Source of the DNA: Salticus scenicus | Lineage: Eukaryota > Arthropoda > Arachnida > Araneae > Salticidae | Assembly: GCA_963930645.1 (NCBI GenBank) | Contig: OZ005660.1 | Span: 204,792,184-204,856,183, forward strand | Length of the DNA: 64,000 nt | Direction of reading: 5' to 3' | Part shown: positions 22,901 through 33,319 of the stretch, one piece after another | Position numbering within the stretch: position 1 is the stretch's first letter | How the letters are laid out: every line of letters starts with the position of its first letter | Translations under genes and position numbers: made by a program | The notes under the pieces: model-generated | The model's database searches: none | What the model saw: only the letters and a program-made list of their open reading frames with translations | What the model was told of the DNA's origin: nothing

Positions 22901-23503
22901 GATATTGTTCATGTCTCCTTCAGCTGTAGTGGCTCTTATTTCACCTCTGTATGTTGATTCAATATTTCTGCCTTCTTCAGCCACACTAATGATTTTGTTT
23001 TCTTCTTTAATGTTTTCCACCCAGGTTTCATTAGGAGTCATGTGTGATGTGCAAGCAGAGTCCAGATGCCATTCACTCATGTCTTCTTTAATAATCAATG
23101 CTTCATTAGTTGTTAAAGCTGATTCTTTCCCTGATGTTGATCTCTCTCTTGAAATTCTTGCATGTTCATTTTTGTAATTTGAATTCCTCATACCTGTGTT
23201 TGGTTTTCCAGGGTTTCTCTTTTTATTATTCTTTGCAAACCAACAATCTTTTTGTAGATGTCCTGGCTTGGAGCAGACAAAACAGGATTTTGGTTTTGGC
23301 TTACTTTTATCTTGAATTTTGTAGGCTCTAAATTCATTTTTTCTGTCTTGTTCTTTTTTCTCAAAATTTAATAACGTTTGTCTTAAGTCCACAAACTTTA
23401 TTCCTCGATTAGCTGATAAAGCCAGCATAATGTTTTCATACTTCTCTGGTAAACCTTCTACTATATACCTTACTAATTCTCTTTCTGCCACTTGTTTTCC
23501 CAA
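19973..23503 (-). CDS. pol: Copia Gag C-terminus and Pol polyprotein
   Basis: 1176 codons, intact. Domains in order: end of capsid (1-60); CCHC zinc knuckle CFVCSKPGHLQKDC (74-87); aspartic protease with D148 in HLDSACTSHMT, a DSA triad where DSG is usual; integrase zinc-binding region (H284/H289, C317/C320) and catalytic core with D348, D411 (RSDNG) and E447 (GAAERAN); an acidic linker with VRNRKMPTRY (642-651); reverse transcriptase (about 695-930) with D773 in FYDVKTAYLNG and YVDD at 856-859; RNase H with D1021, E1061, D1099 and D1148. All catalytic residues of RT, integrase and RNase H are present. It would copy its RNA into DNA in cytoplasmic particles and integrate it. The first codons are not a true start: the frame continues Gag and is cut off from its normal start by the frameshift upstream. 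Confidence 0.93.
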   Translation of the reverse strand: MGKQVAERELVRYIVEGLPEKYENIMLALSANRGIKFVDLRQTLLNFEKKEQDRKNEFRAYKIQDKSKPKPKSCFVCSKPGHLQKDCWFAKNNKKRNPGKPNTGMRNSNYKNEHARISRERSTSGKESALTTNEALIIKEDMSEWHLDSACTSHMTPNETWVENIKEENKIISVAEEGRNIESTYRGEIRATTAEGDMNNIRLKNVLCVPKLRCNLMSVPSIVKNGNEVVLNKQGAYIYDEDGELICEGKLKENMFIVKLMAQKVEEDDEACFKIKENSYELWHKRLGHVNPEYLKMMLTKNMVRGLGKLEGEIKICDSCIRGKMTSCSHENTFSETSKEPLEALHVDLCGPFRIASMNDKRYMMTVVDQFSRRYFVEFLKTKNEASRALQNLIRRRENELNAKVKRIRSDNGLEFINEELNQYFNQKGIKHEKTTYYSPKSNGAAERANRTLLDKARTLLIDSNLPLYFWAEAVATAEYMHSITPTKSRKDKTPMELWSNKKPSVRHLKPFGCTAYYKIHNNKRHKLEAKAKKGVFIGYSRERKAYRIFDIEERKVYETSDVIFDELTNGYVADESPNKQMNYMEIHYCIGDKEDSKKDDLPIEVSDPEEQMDTSVNSDEQIMSNSDEESEEDQNEPRRPVRNRKMPTRYNEYEVYAVTDFTPEKYENAITSDEKDQWVCAMNDEINSLEMHHVWEPVERPKNKKVIKSRWVYKIKKLEDEKYYKARLVAVGCGQKQGIDFEESFSPVMKWDSLRVLLALAATKNSIMKFYDVKTAYLNGILNEEIFMEPPKGYELPDDKVYLIKRSIYGLPQSGRCWYDRFSKILEEAGLMGLKSDPSVYTRKEGDDYIHVGIYVDDFLVVASTKEMIDKLIGNVKKNIEIKETTDTNMFLGLQINQTSEEIILSQRNYVMRILEKFNMQDCNPVRTPGMAGDKQLDDYEKSKSFPQKIYQEAVGSVMYLAPGTRPDIAYTVSRLSQYNRDPREVHWTAIKRLFRYLKGTMDYCLKFRTTSGKLNACTDASWSTTPDAKSYSGYLLKIGESLVGWKSGKQKLVALSTMEAELIAACDCVCAVRWTSSLLDELEENNRIITPIDIRTDSKALIDWINNQKVSCRTRHINRKFYFIKDDKERGAIQFIHQSTNDLEADALTKHLSSDILNSHMNKVGLEPLIINSD

Positions 23504-23508
23504 TTCAT

Positions 23509-23988
23509 TTATTTGTTGTGAGAGGCCTTGCGATATTCATCAATGCTTTCATTTTCCATCTTTTTCAATCTTGTTAAGTCCAACAACAAATCAGTTCTTC
23601 TATCTTCTACTGCACCTTCAAAACGTATTTTGATTGCTTCCCAAATCTGTCTTGCCTGTTTTATTCCTTTATATATTATGGCTTGCTCCGCTGTTAGGCT
23701 AAGAACAATTATTCCCAATGCTTCCTTATTTTTCTTCGACCACGTTTTATGATCGCGTACGCTATCTGCATTAGCTTCGTCTTTCACCGGTTCTTCTTTT
23801 AGTATTACTTCCTCAAATAATTCTCTGGCATCCAATAATGCTTCAATCTTCATGCTCCAGATTGCATAATTATTTTCATTTAGTTGCTCGATTCTGGCTG
23901 AATTCAGATGATCCATTTCGTAAATAATAAGCAGGAAAAAAAAATCTTTAACGTACGTTACTATGCTGTTAGCTGTTAGGCCTAACAC
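23509..23988 (-). pseudogene. gag: Copia gag, N-terminal part (frame broken)
   Basis: 159 codons with the usual Copia Gag start region: LNENNYAIWSMKIEALL, then TWSKKNKEALGIIVLSL, AIIYKGIKQARQIWEAI and the helix LTRLKKMENESIDEY. This matches the UBN2/DUF4219-type capsid domain that assembles virus-like particles in the cytoplasm. It ends at a stop shortly after SIDEY, while the continuation of Gag (ELGKQVAEREL onward) is in a different frame. The break lies at roughly 23504-23535. Copia elements normally have a single uninterrupted gag-pol frame, so this is a small insertion or deletion, either a real mutation or an assembly error. The start Met may be the MDHLNSARIEQ codon about 25 residues in rather than the first Met. 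Confidence 0.85.
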
Positions 23989-24039
23989 GCGTATCTTCGA
24001 TTCGCTGCTTATTTTAAACTTTCCAGCAACTGTTCAAAT

Positions 24040-24055
24040 ACGCTCTGCTACCAAT
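24040..24055 (-). promoter_or_regulatory. Copia primer-binding site (initiator tRNA-Met)
   Basis: Just inside the 5' LTR the minus strand reads TTGGTAGCAGAGCG. TGGTAGCAGAG is complementary to the 3' end of animal initiator tRNA-Met (…CUCUGCUACCA), the expected primer for minus-strand DNA synthesis. Confidence 0.85.
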
Positions 24056-24056
24056 T

Positions 24057-24282
24057 TGAAGAACACGGTTTCATAAGAAAATCTTGTTTAATATATACAG
24101 AAAGGTGAAACATATTTAAACATAAAATAAAAGGTAAAAACTTATCTTGAATCATAACGTGCACATGTCAACAAACTGACTACATCTTAACAACTGCCGG
24201 TTTCGGTTACCGTTTTTCATACAGTTACATAATCATACAAGTTGAGATGTTTCACAAAATAAATGATTAAAAATATCTATCA
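24057..24282 (-). repeat. 5' LTR of the Copia element
   Basis: 226 bp. On the minus strand it begins TGATAGATATTT and ends TTCA, the usual TG...CA form. It differs from the 3' LTR at one visible base. Confidence 0.93.
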
Positions 24283-24289
24283 ATAACAA

Positions 24290-24755
24290 TATAATATAAT
24301 AATATAATATAATATAATATAATATATAAAAAGTTCTTATTTATCCTTTAATGATTTTGTAAATGTAATCGGAACAATTTAAACTAAGATGAGTAATTTT
24401 TCTTAAGTTAATTGTTACTTGGATTTTACGATATTCAAGTGCTACACGAAAATTAGAAATAAATTCAATAATAGCAGAATTTATTATTATGTTTAAATAA
24501 TTATTAAATAAAAGAACATATAATAATAATAAAAATAAAATTAAATGCATGTTTATGAGTACAATTTTTTATTCAAACTTTGATTAAAATCTACTTTAAA
24601 TTACTTTTACTTAACTTTCCAAAGCGAGGGGAAAGGGCTCTTATATAATGCCCGATGTGTCACCAAAATATGATGCGTCGCCGAAAGTGGAAATACTGCT
24701 CTTTTCGTCTCAGGAAAATGACACGGCAGAGTTGTCCTATGTATAAGCTGACCTA
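24290..24755. other. Gene-free stretch, AT-rich with ATAAT repeats
   Basis: ATAATATAAT-type low-complexity repeat flanks the Copia insertion on both sides (19640-19665 and 24286-24325), so Copia landed in it. From about 24640 a segment begins that belongs to the tandem repeat continued at 28306-28835. Confidence 0.55.
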
Positions 24756-25069
24756 TGTATACAGGGGCGTAGCGAGCGGGGGGGGGGGGAAGGGGGGGCA
24801 GGCTGCCCCTCCAATGTTGAAGATAGATAATCTAGTCGGCCTAGAGGCAGATGTACAGATTGAAGTGTTTTTTTCAGTTGGCTTTTATTTCTAAGGAAAT
24901 TTTTCAAGCGGGAAGTATATCGATAAAAAAGCATTTGACCGTCAGATGAATCTCTTTTACAATATAGCTCTAACACTCACGATAAACCTTCCAGTTAACT
25001 TTTCAACAGATAATCCGATTGATCGTCTTCTAATTAGCTTTTTTTTTTCAAGTTAATTTTTTTAAACTT

Positions 25070-26045
25070 CGTACAAGCCGAATTTTCTAGTCTATTCCAG
25101 GTTGGAAACTCGATGAAATTTGTTTTGCTTTCGGCTTCGAAGTTCAATAAAAGTACTCCAGTCGGCCTGTTGGCAGATAACTCGACAAAATTCAATAAAA
25201 TATTTTAGTCGGCCTGTTGTTCACAGATGACCCGATTAAAGTGCTTTTACTGTCAGCTTCGAAGTTCAATAAAAATATTTCAGTCGGCCTATTGACATAT
25301 AATTCGATTAAATTGGTTTGCTTTCGACTTCAAAGTTCAATAAAATTATTTTAGTTGGCCTGTTCACAGATGACCCGATTAAAGTGTTTTGCTTTCGGCT
25401 TCAACGTTCAATAAAAGTATTCCATTCGGCTTATTGACAGATAACCCGATTAAATTGCTTTGCTTTCGATGCCAACGTTCAGTAAAAATATTCAGTTGGC
25501 CTACTGACATATAACTCGTTTAAATTGGTTTGCTTTTGGCTTCGTTCGAAGTTCAATAAAAATATTTCAGTCGGCCTATTGACATATAATTCGATTAAAT
25601 TGGTTTGCTTTCGACTTCAAAGTTCAATAAAATTATTTTAGTTGGCCTGTTCACAAATGACCCGATTAGAGTGTTTTGCTTTCGGCTTCAACGTTCAATA
25701 AAAGTATTCCATTCGGCTTATTGACAGATAGCCCGATTAAATTGCTTTGCTTTCGATGCCAACGTTCAGTAAACATATTCAGTTGGCCTACTGACATATA
25801 ACTCGTTTAAATTGGTTTGCTTTTGGCTTCATTCGAAGTTCAATAAATATATTCCAGTCGGCCTACTGATTGATAACTCGATTAAATTTGTTTTCTTTCG
25901 ACTTCGAAGTTCAATAAAAGTGTTCCAATCGGCCCATTGACATATAACCCGATTAAATTATTTAGCTTTTGGCTCCGAAGTTCAATAAAAGTATTCCAGT
26001 CGGTATGTTGATAGGTAACCTGATTAAATTGTAATCAGATTGCTT
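25070..26045. repeat. Minisatellite of ~72-bp units with a 287-bp higher-order repeat
   Basis: The unit landmark CAGT(C/T)GGCCT…GA…CCGATTAAA…TTTGCTTTCG…AAGTTCAATAAAA recurs about 13 times. A four-unit block beginning CAGTCGGCCTATTGACATAT at 25281 is repeated almost exactly from 25568 (offset 287 bp). Within each block the units differ from each other (CTTCAAAGTT, CTTCAACGTT, GATGCCAACGTT, CTTCGTTCGAAG), so higher-order expansion followed unit divergence, as in satellites. Confidence 0.87.
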
Positions 26046-26743
26046 TTGTACTCAAAGAAAATTTTCTTTCGAAATGGCCCTTGTTTATCCCGAAATTTTA
26101 AAATGAAAAAGCCCACTTTTATTCTTAGTCGGTATTTTCGTCGTCGGAAAAACCTTTTTAGGACTTTGGCTCCAAAAATCAGTAGAAGCACATCGGCCTA
26201 CTGACAAGTAATCCGATTATTATTATTTATTATATTATTTTACAGATGATCTTTATTTATCACAAGAATTTTCAGACAAAATATGCCGACTGAAAAAGTA
26301 TTTTTTCTTTTGATAAATCTCTTATGTACTATAGCTCCATGCTGCAAAGCTCAATAAAATTTACTCTAGTCATTCTATTAACAAATTATTTGATTGACAT
26401 TTTTTCACATAGCCTTTATTTGGAGGTCGGATAAATCTCTTTTATTTCGGCTCTGAATTTTATTTAAAACAGTCCTATCGGCTCTAAATGACTGATAGCC
26501 CGATTGATTTGTTAGTCTTTACCTTTTATTTTAGATAAAAAATTTGAAACCAGGAAAAGATTCGTTGAAAAAGTATTCGGTTGTTGAAGAAGTCTCTTTT
26601 TTCACTTAGTCACAGAGCTTTTCAGTAACAATCAACTGGGTTTAGAATCTAATAAAGCCAAAATAGAGAGCAGAACCAATTCAATCTCTTTCCTATGTAC
26701 GGTCAGAAGAAATAAATTGTTGACACGTTAAAATACATCCCAG

Positions 26744-26905
26744 GTCGCGCTCGTTGGCCTAGCCATTCGGAGTTTTCCGTGGTTTTCTCCGAAACATGCG
26801 TAAATATGGGCTAGGAACCCTTAGAAAGACCCCCATGGAGGGCACTCCCCCTCAGGCCTAGGAACTACAGCAGTCAGTCGGTCTTATTCCCAAATCCAAT
26901 CCAAT
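26744..26905 (+). repeat. SINE family B, copy 1
   Basis: The body CGCTCGTTGGCCTAGCCATT, CGGAGTTTTCCGTGGTTTTC, CCGAAAC and ATATGGGCTAGGAACC matches the minus-strand copies at 32690-33310. The tRNA-like head is absent or truncated here. Confidence 0.65.
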
Positions 26906-27137
26906 CCACGTTAAAATACATTTTATGAACATATAAATCAATATTTGTTGCAGGTATTATTCACTGGATGCTCTTTAATATCACCGGAAAATATTTTCCT
27001 GATTGTATTTATTACTATACTGAAAAAAAAAAAATGATATTTGAAATGAGATATTACAGCGTACATATTCATTTTTGTAAGACCTCGTCAATATCCGAGA
27101 CTTTTTGCTGTCGGACGAGAGGTGCAAATTTACAGTC

Positions 27138-27290
27138 TTTGTCGCGCTCGTCGGTGCAGCTGTTCAGAGTTTTCCCGTGGTTTTCTCTTAAAATCGCGTA
27201 AATACGAACTAAGACCCCCCACGGAAGATATATCACCCTAGTTCTAGGTCCCTCGTATAGTCAATCTGACTTACTTTCAAACATACCTCA
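27138..27290 (+). repeat. SINE family B, copy 2 (diverged)
   Basis: It shares GTCGCGCTCGTCGG, CAGAGTTTTCCCGTGGTTTTC, GCGTAAATA and the GACCCCC(C)A block with 26744-26905. Confidence 0.55.
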
Positions 27291-28111
27291 TTTTTGTGGG
27301 TATGGCACATTTTTTTTGTAGTTTTGTAATGGGCAAAACATACTAGTTTACGTAAATTCATTTGGTCAAAAAGGCTTTTTAACGTATTTTGTATAATTTC
27401 ATTTGTTAAAATACGTTTTACATAATTAGATTTTGATTTTTATCTAAATCGAAAGAGAATTTCTTGAAACAATTACGGTCTTTCAGGAAAACAGCTTTTT
27501 CTTCCCAATTATTGAAAATGCATTTTTTTTTTTTCCACAAAACAGAATTTTATTTAGTGCAGCAGGACTTATTTTAATCTAGTCTTGCATGTAAAGGCAT
27601 GCAGTAACTGTGTTTCATTCTCTAGAATCGGTTACTATATTCATCCTTACGATGTCTTTGGTATAGCTTATCATAGGAACTCTTTGGCAGCTTTTAATGT
27701 TTTGTTGTCCTTTTAGCGCTGGATTAAAATTGCTATCGCAATTGCGTAAGTAAAGAACTTGTCGAGAAACGTCCGAGCAACTTTGATGCCCAAATTTCAA
27801 AAGGCACAATTTAGACGATATACAGGGCTACATAAAAAAAATCTTCATAACGCTTTCTCTTTAGAAATAAAGCTTTAAAAAAATGTTTCGCGAAATTCTT
27901 TACTGCAGAGCTAGAAGAAAACGTACTTTTGTAGGTTTGTTATTTTGCGACAATGTACTACAAAGTCAATCACTATTCAAGGTGAGAGCTACACAAAAGA
28001 AATCTGTTAATATGTTTTTTAAAAGAAAGAAATAGGTATAAGAATATTTTTTGTGTATTTTTTTTTTCTTTTTATCTAAAAACAAATTTTTTTAGTGCAT
28101 CATCATTGAAG

Positions 28112-28155
<44 letters not shown>

Positions 28156-28305
28156 GGTAAATACAGATGAATTTTTTTTTTAATCAATGCAAACTGCATT
28201 ATTTTTCATTCATGTTCAGTCGGACTTAAGCCAGATTTGAGTCGGCTAATTTTATATTTTGCCCTCCCCCCCCACCCCCAATATTTATTGTTCGCTACGG
28301 CCCTG

Positions 28306-28835
28306 TATGTATAAGATTTCCCTAATTTCTGGGGACAAATGGGGACTTCCTTTATTTTGAAGGCATTTTTCAAAAAATTGTAGAAAGGGAATTATTAATC
28401 AATAATACATTATTCTTAATCCTGATTTATTAGTAATGAAAAAATACATCCATAATTGGATAATTGTAGCAATTTTTAATGCTTCTCTATTGTAAAGGTA
28501 CTTTGATCTGGTCAGCCTACCTGTGTGGGAAAAGAGAGGTTAAAACTCTCGGCGGAGTTGTCCTATGTGGGGAAGTATACTCACTGACCAAACGTCCCCA
28601 TTTTCTGGGGACAAATGGGGACTCCCTTTTTTTTGAAGGCATTTTTCTAAGTTTTAAAAAATTGTAGAAACTAAATTATTAATCAATAACACTTTATTTT
28701 TAGTCCTTATTTATTAGGAATGAAAAAATACATCCATAATTTGATAATTGTAGCAATTTTTAATGCTTCTCCATTATAAAGGTACTTTGATCTGGTCAGC
28801 CTAGGGATGGGGGATTAAAATTCTCGGCGGGAATG
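28306..28835 (+). repeat. Tandem repeat, ~277-bp period, first unit split by the hAT element
   Basis: The block CTGGGGACAAATGGGGACT … AATTATTAATCAATAA … AAAAAATACATCCATAAT … GCAATTTTTAATGCTTCT … GGTACTTTGATCTGGTCAG occurs at 28329-28510 and 28606-28803. The upstream half of the first unit (ending CAGAGTTGTCCTATGTATA) is on the other side of the 3.5 kb hAT, at about 24725-24761; the second unit reads GGAGTTGTCCTATGTGGGG in one piece at 28552. The array is therefore older than the hAT. Confidence 0.75.
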
Positions 28836-28839
28836 TCCT

Positions 28840-30290
28840 GTTCCGAAAATGAATTAAGGAGAAATAATTTTTATGCTCATATTACCCCATCTGATCCTAT
28901 AGTTTTCGTCGATCCTTTTTAAGGAAAAGGGAAAAAAAAAACTGATCGTGTAGCACAAAATCATATTTAATCAATTAGATAGATGGCATATTTATCTGTT
29001 AAACAACTTCATAAAGTTATAATTTTTTCATTAGATGGGATCTGTTAAAATAATAACAATAAAGGAGAAAAAACACAAGATAAAATTTTAATTAAGTACT
29101 GCTTATGGACTACGATTATTCCAAAGATTATATAATTTTTTTTAATAAAATTTATTTTAAAAATGACATAGCAATGTAAATAAGAAAGTAAATAAATAAA
29201 TATATTTAATATTTCGTCAATGGAATTTATAAAATGATTTTAAAGCATTGACTTGCACCACAATTTTTGTTGTTATTTATACGTATGAAATGTTTTCTGC
29301 CGTACCCACTTAGAAAATGAAACTGGAAGAGAAAGACGAGCTTTAAGAAACACTCATGAAGCTACATAATTAGAGGAGGGGGAACGGTAATGGCGGTAAG
29401 CATTGAAAAACGGACCTAAAGAGAAAGTGGGTGATAGGGGGCGCTCCGAACATACTAGACTCATCGTTTACACGAGAAGTATGCGGGAAATTTAAGATTT
29501 TAATTGATATTAATTAATTTAAATTGCCGACAAAGTGATAATGGCGAAGAATTATTTTGCTTATGTATGTAATAGCGGCTTTCGATCAGCTATCGCAAAA
29601 AATAAAGCTTTACGGAAGAAAAATCCAATTTAATTTTCTGCTCCTAAGGTTAGCTATTCCCACTTAATGTAGAGCTTTAATCTACTGATATTTAACAAAT
29701 AATTTTCATTTATAGTATTATAAGTAGTTACTCATTTAATATAAAATGCATATTTCCGTTTTTATGGACCAGTGTCGTTTCTTTTTTGTATTTGAAGGCC
29801 TTTAAAAATTCTCATTTTATGAATATTTGTCTTAAGAAATGTGAATATGAAAAAAATGTACAATAAGCATAACTTTATTCTTTGTGACATGTTATGCTAT
29901 TTAATCAATTTCAGAAATGAAATTTTATTTGTTGATGAATAGAAAATTTTCAATGACTTACATGTTTCGTTTCTTTATTTAGATAGATAAACAGATAATA
30001 CTATATGTATTAAGTATTTAAAAAAGAAAATAACTGACATCTAATGATAACTGTCTACAAAATAATATATATCTTTATATATATATATATAAGATAATAA
30101 GATTTGCATGTTATTGGGAACTATAATTATATATATATGCACAAAATCTGAAATTCTTAACAAGGTAAGTGTGTGTGTGTGGAGGGGGGGAGAGGGGTTG
30201 TTTGTTCAAAAATTTCAAAAAAATTAAAAATAATAATAAATAAATAAAGGATTTTTTGAATTAAAAAAATAAATAAAATAAAATAATACT
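28840..30290. other. Gene-free stretch
   Basis: No exon with splice borders is recognised. A slightly G/C-richer patch at about 29385-29480 (GGCGGTAAGC, GGGGGCGCTCCG) could hold a promoter but has nothing further to support it. A GT/G-run microsatellite is at 30168-30197. Confidence 0.45.
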
Positions 30291-30294
30291 TTAA

Positions 30295-30513
30295 CCTTTG
30301 CGGCGCAAGACAATTCGGATCATATAAATTATACTGCCACCGGAATTCCTGATCTAAATTAAACTAAAAGAAATTTTAAGGTTTAAAAAACGGGCCTTTT
30401 ATAAACGTAAATCTTATAAACGTAAATTTTTGCTAAAAAATTTCCGGGATGAATTTTTGCGGCTGGATCTTAAATTTTGCGTCCTCGCAGCGAGGATAAC
30501 GCGCGTTAAGGGG
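30295..30513. mobile_element. Possible piggyBac-like MITE (TTAA target)
   Basis: The segment is flanked by TTAA at 30291-30294 and 30514-30517. Its ends are CCTTTGCGGCGCAAG and, on the complement, CCCCTTAACGCGCG. The inverted match is partial, so the call is tentative. Confidence 0.45.
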
Positions 30514-30519
30514 TTAATG

Positions 30520-30762
30520 TTTATCATCTCTTAGTGAAAATAGCTTGCTTTTAATGTCTAATTAACCATTTTAATTAATAACGATTAGCTTGTAATAAAA
30601 TCAAGACAAGCCATACGTTATGTACGTGTATGTGTATGTATATGAATATATATATATATATATGTATGTATGAAATAGTATTTCAAAGTTTTGTGAAATT
30701 AAAATAAATTTGCTTTTCCCAGAATCCACCCATGCAAGATAACGGTAAAATTGTAAAGATTG

Positions 30763-30801
<39 letters not shown>

Positions 30802-31420
30802 AGTTTTAACATTGAAATTGGAAATTTCTTAAGTAAATTTATTACAGTGAAAGAAGACAGTAATTTTATAAACCTTTTTGTAAATTACTGGTTTAGGGTT
30901 GGGAAAATTTACGTACACATTGAAATATAAAATATTAAGCATATTAAATATTCTCAAAAACTATTTAAAATTTTAAAACTGAAACTCTAAATATCAGTTT
31001 TTTGGAAATACTTAAAATGATTACTAGTTTTTCATTTTTTCCTCCTGGATTTCACAATATTATAGTTTAAGAGCATACCCTTAACGATATTCAGGTATTA
31101 CTTTGTTGATTCATCGTAAAATGAATTTTTTTAAATATCTAAATGGTGAAATGCAATATAATTTTTGAGTATTCAAACTTAAAAATATTCAGGCTGTGGT
31201 GTATGGTATTAAAACAAATTGTCTCTCTCTGTAATGAGGCTTTAAAATATAATTTGTATTTTCTTATACTGAGGAAGAAAATTTATTGATGAAAGATATC
31301 AGTATTAAAAATTTGCCATTGCCCCTACATGTTCGTTTTTTTTTTTCTAGTTCCCTATTTGTATTATGAGTAATATTTTTAATTTCATAAGGATTCAATT
31401 AAAACAATTTCAATTGTTTA
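30520..31420. other. Gene-free AT-rich stretch
   Basis: A poly-A run (30766-30799) and TA/GTAT simple repeats are present. No gene is seen. Confidence 0.5.
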
Positions 31421-31424
31421 GATT

Positions 31425-31735
31425 TATAAGAAATTTTGTCCTATACCGCCAAGTTAAAAGTTCAGAGAAAACGGGAGGGCAACAATACCTGCTGCACGAT
31501 TTTCACCAAAAGTTGATAGACCCTAATTTATGTTAAGGTGCAACTACATATCAATTTGTATGAAATTCTCTGAAGTAGCTCTTGAGATACAGTTGAAATT
31601 ATACAGACATTTTCTAAAAAAGATTAAATCCTGTTCTGAACCTCTAAAAACATGTAAATCTATCGAAAACTGGAAATCGAAAATTTTTACGAATCTAATA
31701 CTTTTTTCTATTGGATATAGAATAAAGTAAAGAAT
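31425..31735 (+). repeat. Dispersed repeat family G, copy 3
   Basis: AAATTTTGTCCTATACCGC, GTTAAAAGTT, GTTAAGGTGCAACTA, TTTTCTAAAAA and the ATCGAAAACTGG block correspond to 10828-11150. The frame at 31530-31730 is part of this repeat. Confidence 0.62.
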
Positions 31736-31739
31736 ATCT

Positions 31740-32685
31740 TTATGGCTTTAATTTCAAACAAAAACTAAAAGACAGATTGTTTTTCTGTACTCCTTTATAT
31801 TTTCAAAAAAACAAGGCTGCAAAAATATATTTTATTTTTAGCAATAGAGGAAAAAATCTCACAAAAGCTTCTTCACAGCTTTATCTCTAAAGAAAAAATT
31901 GAGAAAAATATTGCATTTGTATAGCCTATATATGGACTAAAACTTGTTTAGCTATCCTGTAGAGTATTATTGTATCATTTTCAGTAGAGAACTTGGCACT
32001 TAAATAACATATATTAATTTTAAAGTATTTTATTAATACCACCAGATATTAAAGATCAGACACACCAATTAAAGTTATAATCATGCATTAGCAATGTTTT
32101 AAATTATTAAAAACGCTTAACACAATTAAAAATGCAGTTCTAACAATTTTCAACTACAACCCATAATGCATCTGAATATTTTTGTGTATCCGTTAACAGT
32201 AAATCTTTGCTATTCATACCCTGTTTCACAGAAAACATATTTTTAACCATAATAAGGTCAATTTCCTTATGTGTTGTTTAGTACAAAGGTATTAAAAAAA
32301 TTTTTTCTTAATATTATCTATTATTGAACGAAATATATTGAAATTATTTTGAATATCTTTGTATATAAATTAGTTGCGCTCTGTAACTGGAAAATTTTTA
32401 GATAAATTTATTACGAAAGCGGGTGGTAAATTTACATAAAACGTTTTATAAATTACTATTTTATAATTATGAAAATGCACATACATATGCATTAAATTAT
32501 GAGATTATTAAGTATATTATTTTTTCTCAAAAATTATTTAAAAATAAATAATTCAGAATTTCAGATTTTTTTTTCAAAATATTTAAAATGATTACTGCTC
32601 ACTAATTTCTAATTTTTCACCTTGATTCTACCTTATTATAGTTTAACAGTATATTCAAGTATTACTTTATATATCTATATATATG
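31740..32685. other. Gene-free AT-rich stretch
   Basis: No coding, RNA or element termini recognised. Confidence 0.5.
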
Positions 32686-32689
32686 TATT

Positions 32690-33310
32690 AAATCTATACT
32701 AAGGCCAGTTGTCTGCTCTAGAAACTTGGGCCAGGGTGGATTGCTTCCTTGGGTCTTTCTAAGGGACCCTAGCCCATATTTATGCAAGTTTTGTGGAAGA
32801 TAAGAAACGTCTAGGCAGACAAATGACATGGACTTGAACCATGCTCCATACAACTTTCCTCTATTGGCTTAAAGTTATTGGGGACTTAGTACTAGGGACT
32901 TGGGCCTAAAAAGGATGCCCTCTGTAGGGGTCTTTCTAAGTGATCCTAACCTGTATTCACGTGAGTTTCGGAGAAAACCACGTAACACTCTAAACGACTA
33001 GTTCGACAAGTGCTTCCTGGGATCTAATCCTGCACTTCTCGGCCACTACCTTTGAATGCAGAACCTCTCGGCTACTGGTGGGACCTATTAACTTAACCAA
33101 ATCTCTAAAATGTTGGTATTCGGTTTAAGGTGAATTGTCTACACTAGGGACATTTACCTAAGAGGTACTAGCCCATATCATTCGCGAGTTTCGGAGAAAA
33201 ACACGGAAAACTCCGAATGGCTAGGTCGACAAGCGTGACCTGAGACCGAACCCAGCACTTCCCATCGTCCAGCTTTAAGGGCAGAACTTCTCAGTTACTA
33301 GTGGAGCTGT
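32690..33310 (-). repeat. Tandem cluster of three tRNA-derived SINE-B copies
   Basis: On the minus strand each unit reads, in order: an A-box-like GTAGCCGAGAGGTTCTGC, a B-box-like GGGTTCGGTCTC / GGATTAGATCCC / GGTTCAAGTCC, then CTAGCCATTCGGAGTTTTC-like sequence, a CTCCGAAAC(T)CGCG block and ATATGGGCTAG. Units run about 33310-33125, 33080-32890 and 32855-32690. The pol III boxes are recognisable but mutated; the head resembles class II (Ser/Leu-type) tRNA starts. Confidence 0.7.
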
Positions 33311-33319
33311 AGGAAAGAA

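Larger units (their letters stand above)
19667..24282 (-). mobile_element. Copia-type LTR retrotransposon (Ty1/Copia), nearly intact, minus strand
   Basis: The element is 4.6 kb with two 226-bp LTRs, a 5-bp target duplication ATAAC (19662-19666 and 24283-24287), a primer-binding site, a G-rich polypurine tract, and gag and pol frames. Pol order is protease, integrase, reverse transcriptase, RNase H, which defines Copia. The LTRs differ at one position that I can see (GAGATATTT versus GAGATGTTT near 19856 / 24246), so insertion was recent. The gag frame is broken just before the pol-containing frame, so this copy as written could not make the usual single Gag-Pol protein. Confidence 0.95.
24762..28305. 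mobile_element. Non-autonomous hAT element, 3.5 kb, carrying a tandem array
   Basis: The left end is CAGGGGCGTAGCGAG followed by a G run; the right end is a C run followed by TTCGCTACGGCCCTG. These are terminal inverted repeats. A perfect 8-bp target duplication TATGTATA (24754-24761 and 28306-28313) identifies hAT. No transposase is seen. The interior holds a ~72-bp-unit tandem array with a 287-bp higher-order period (25070-26045), degenerate arms to about 26520, two SINE-B copies, and a TA microsatellite. Confidence 0.88.

Noticed and set aside
20178..23752. Many plus-strand frames over the Copia element
   Set aside because: Antisense shadows of gag and pol.
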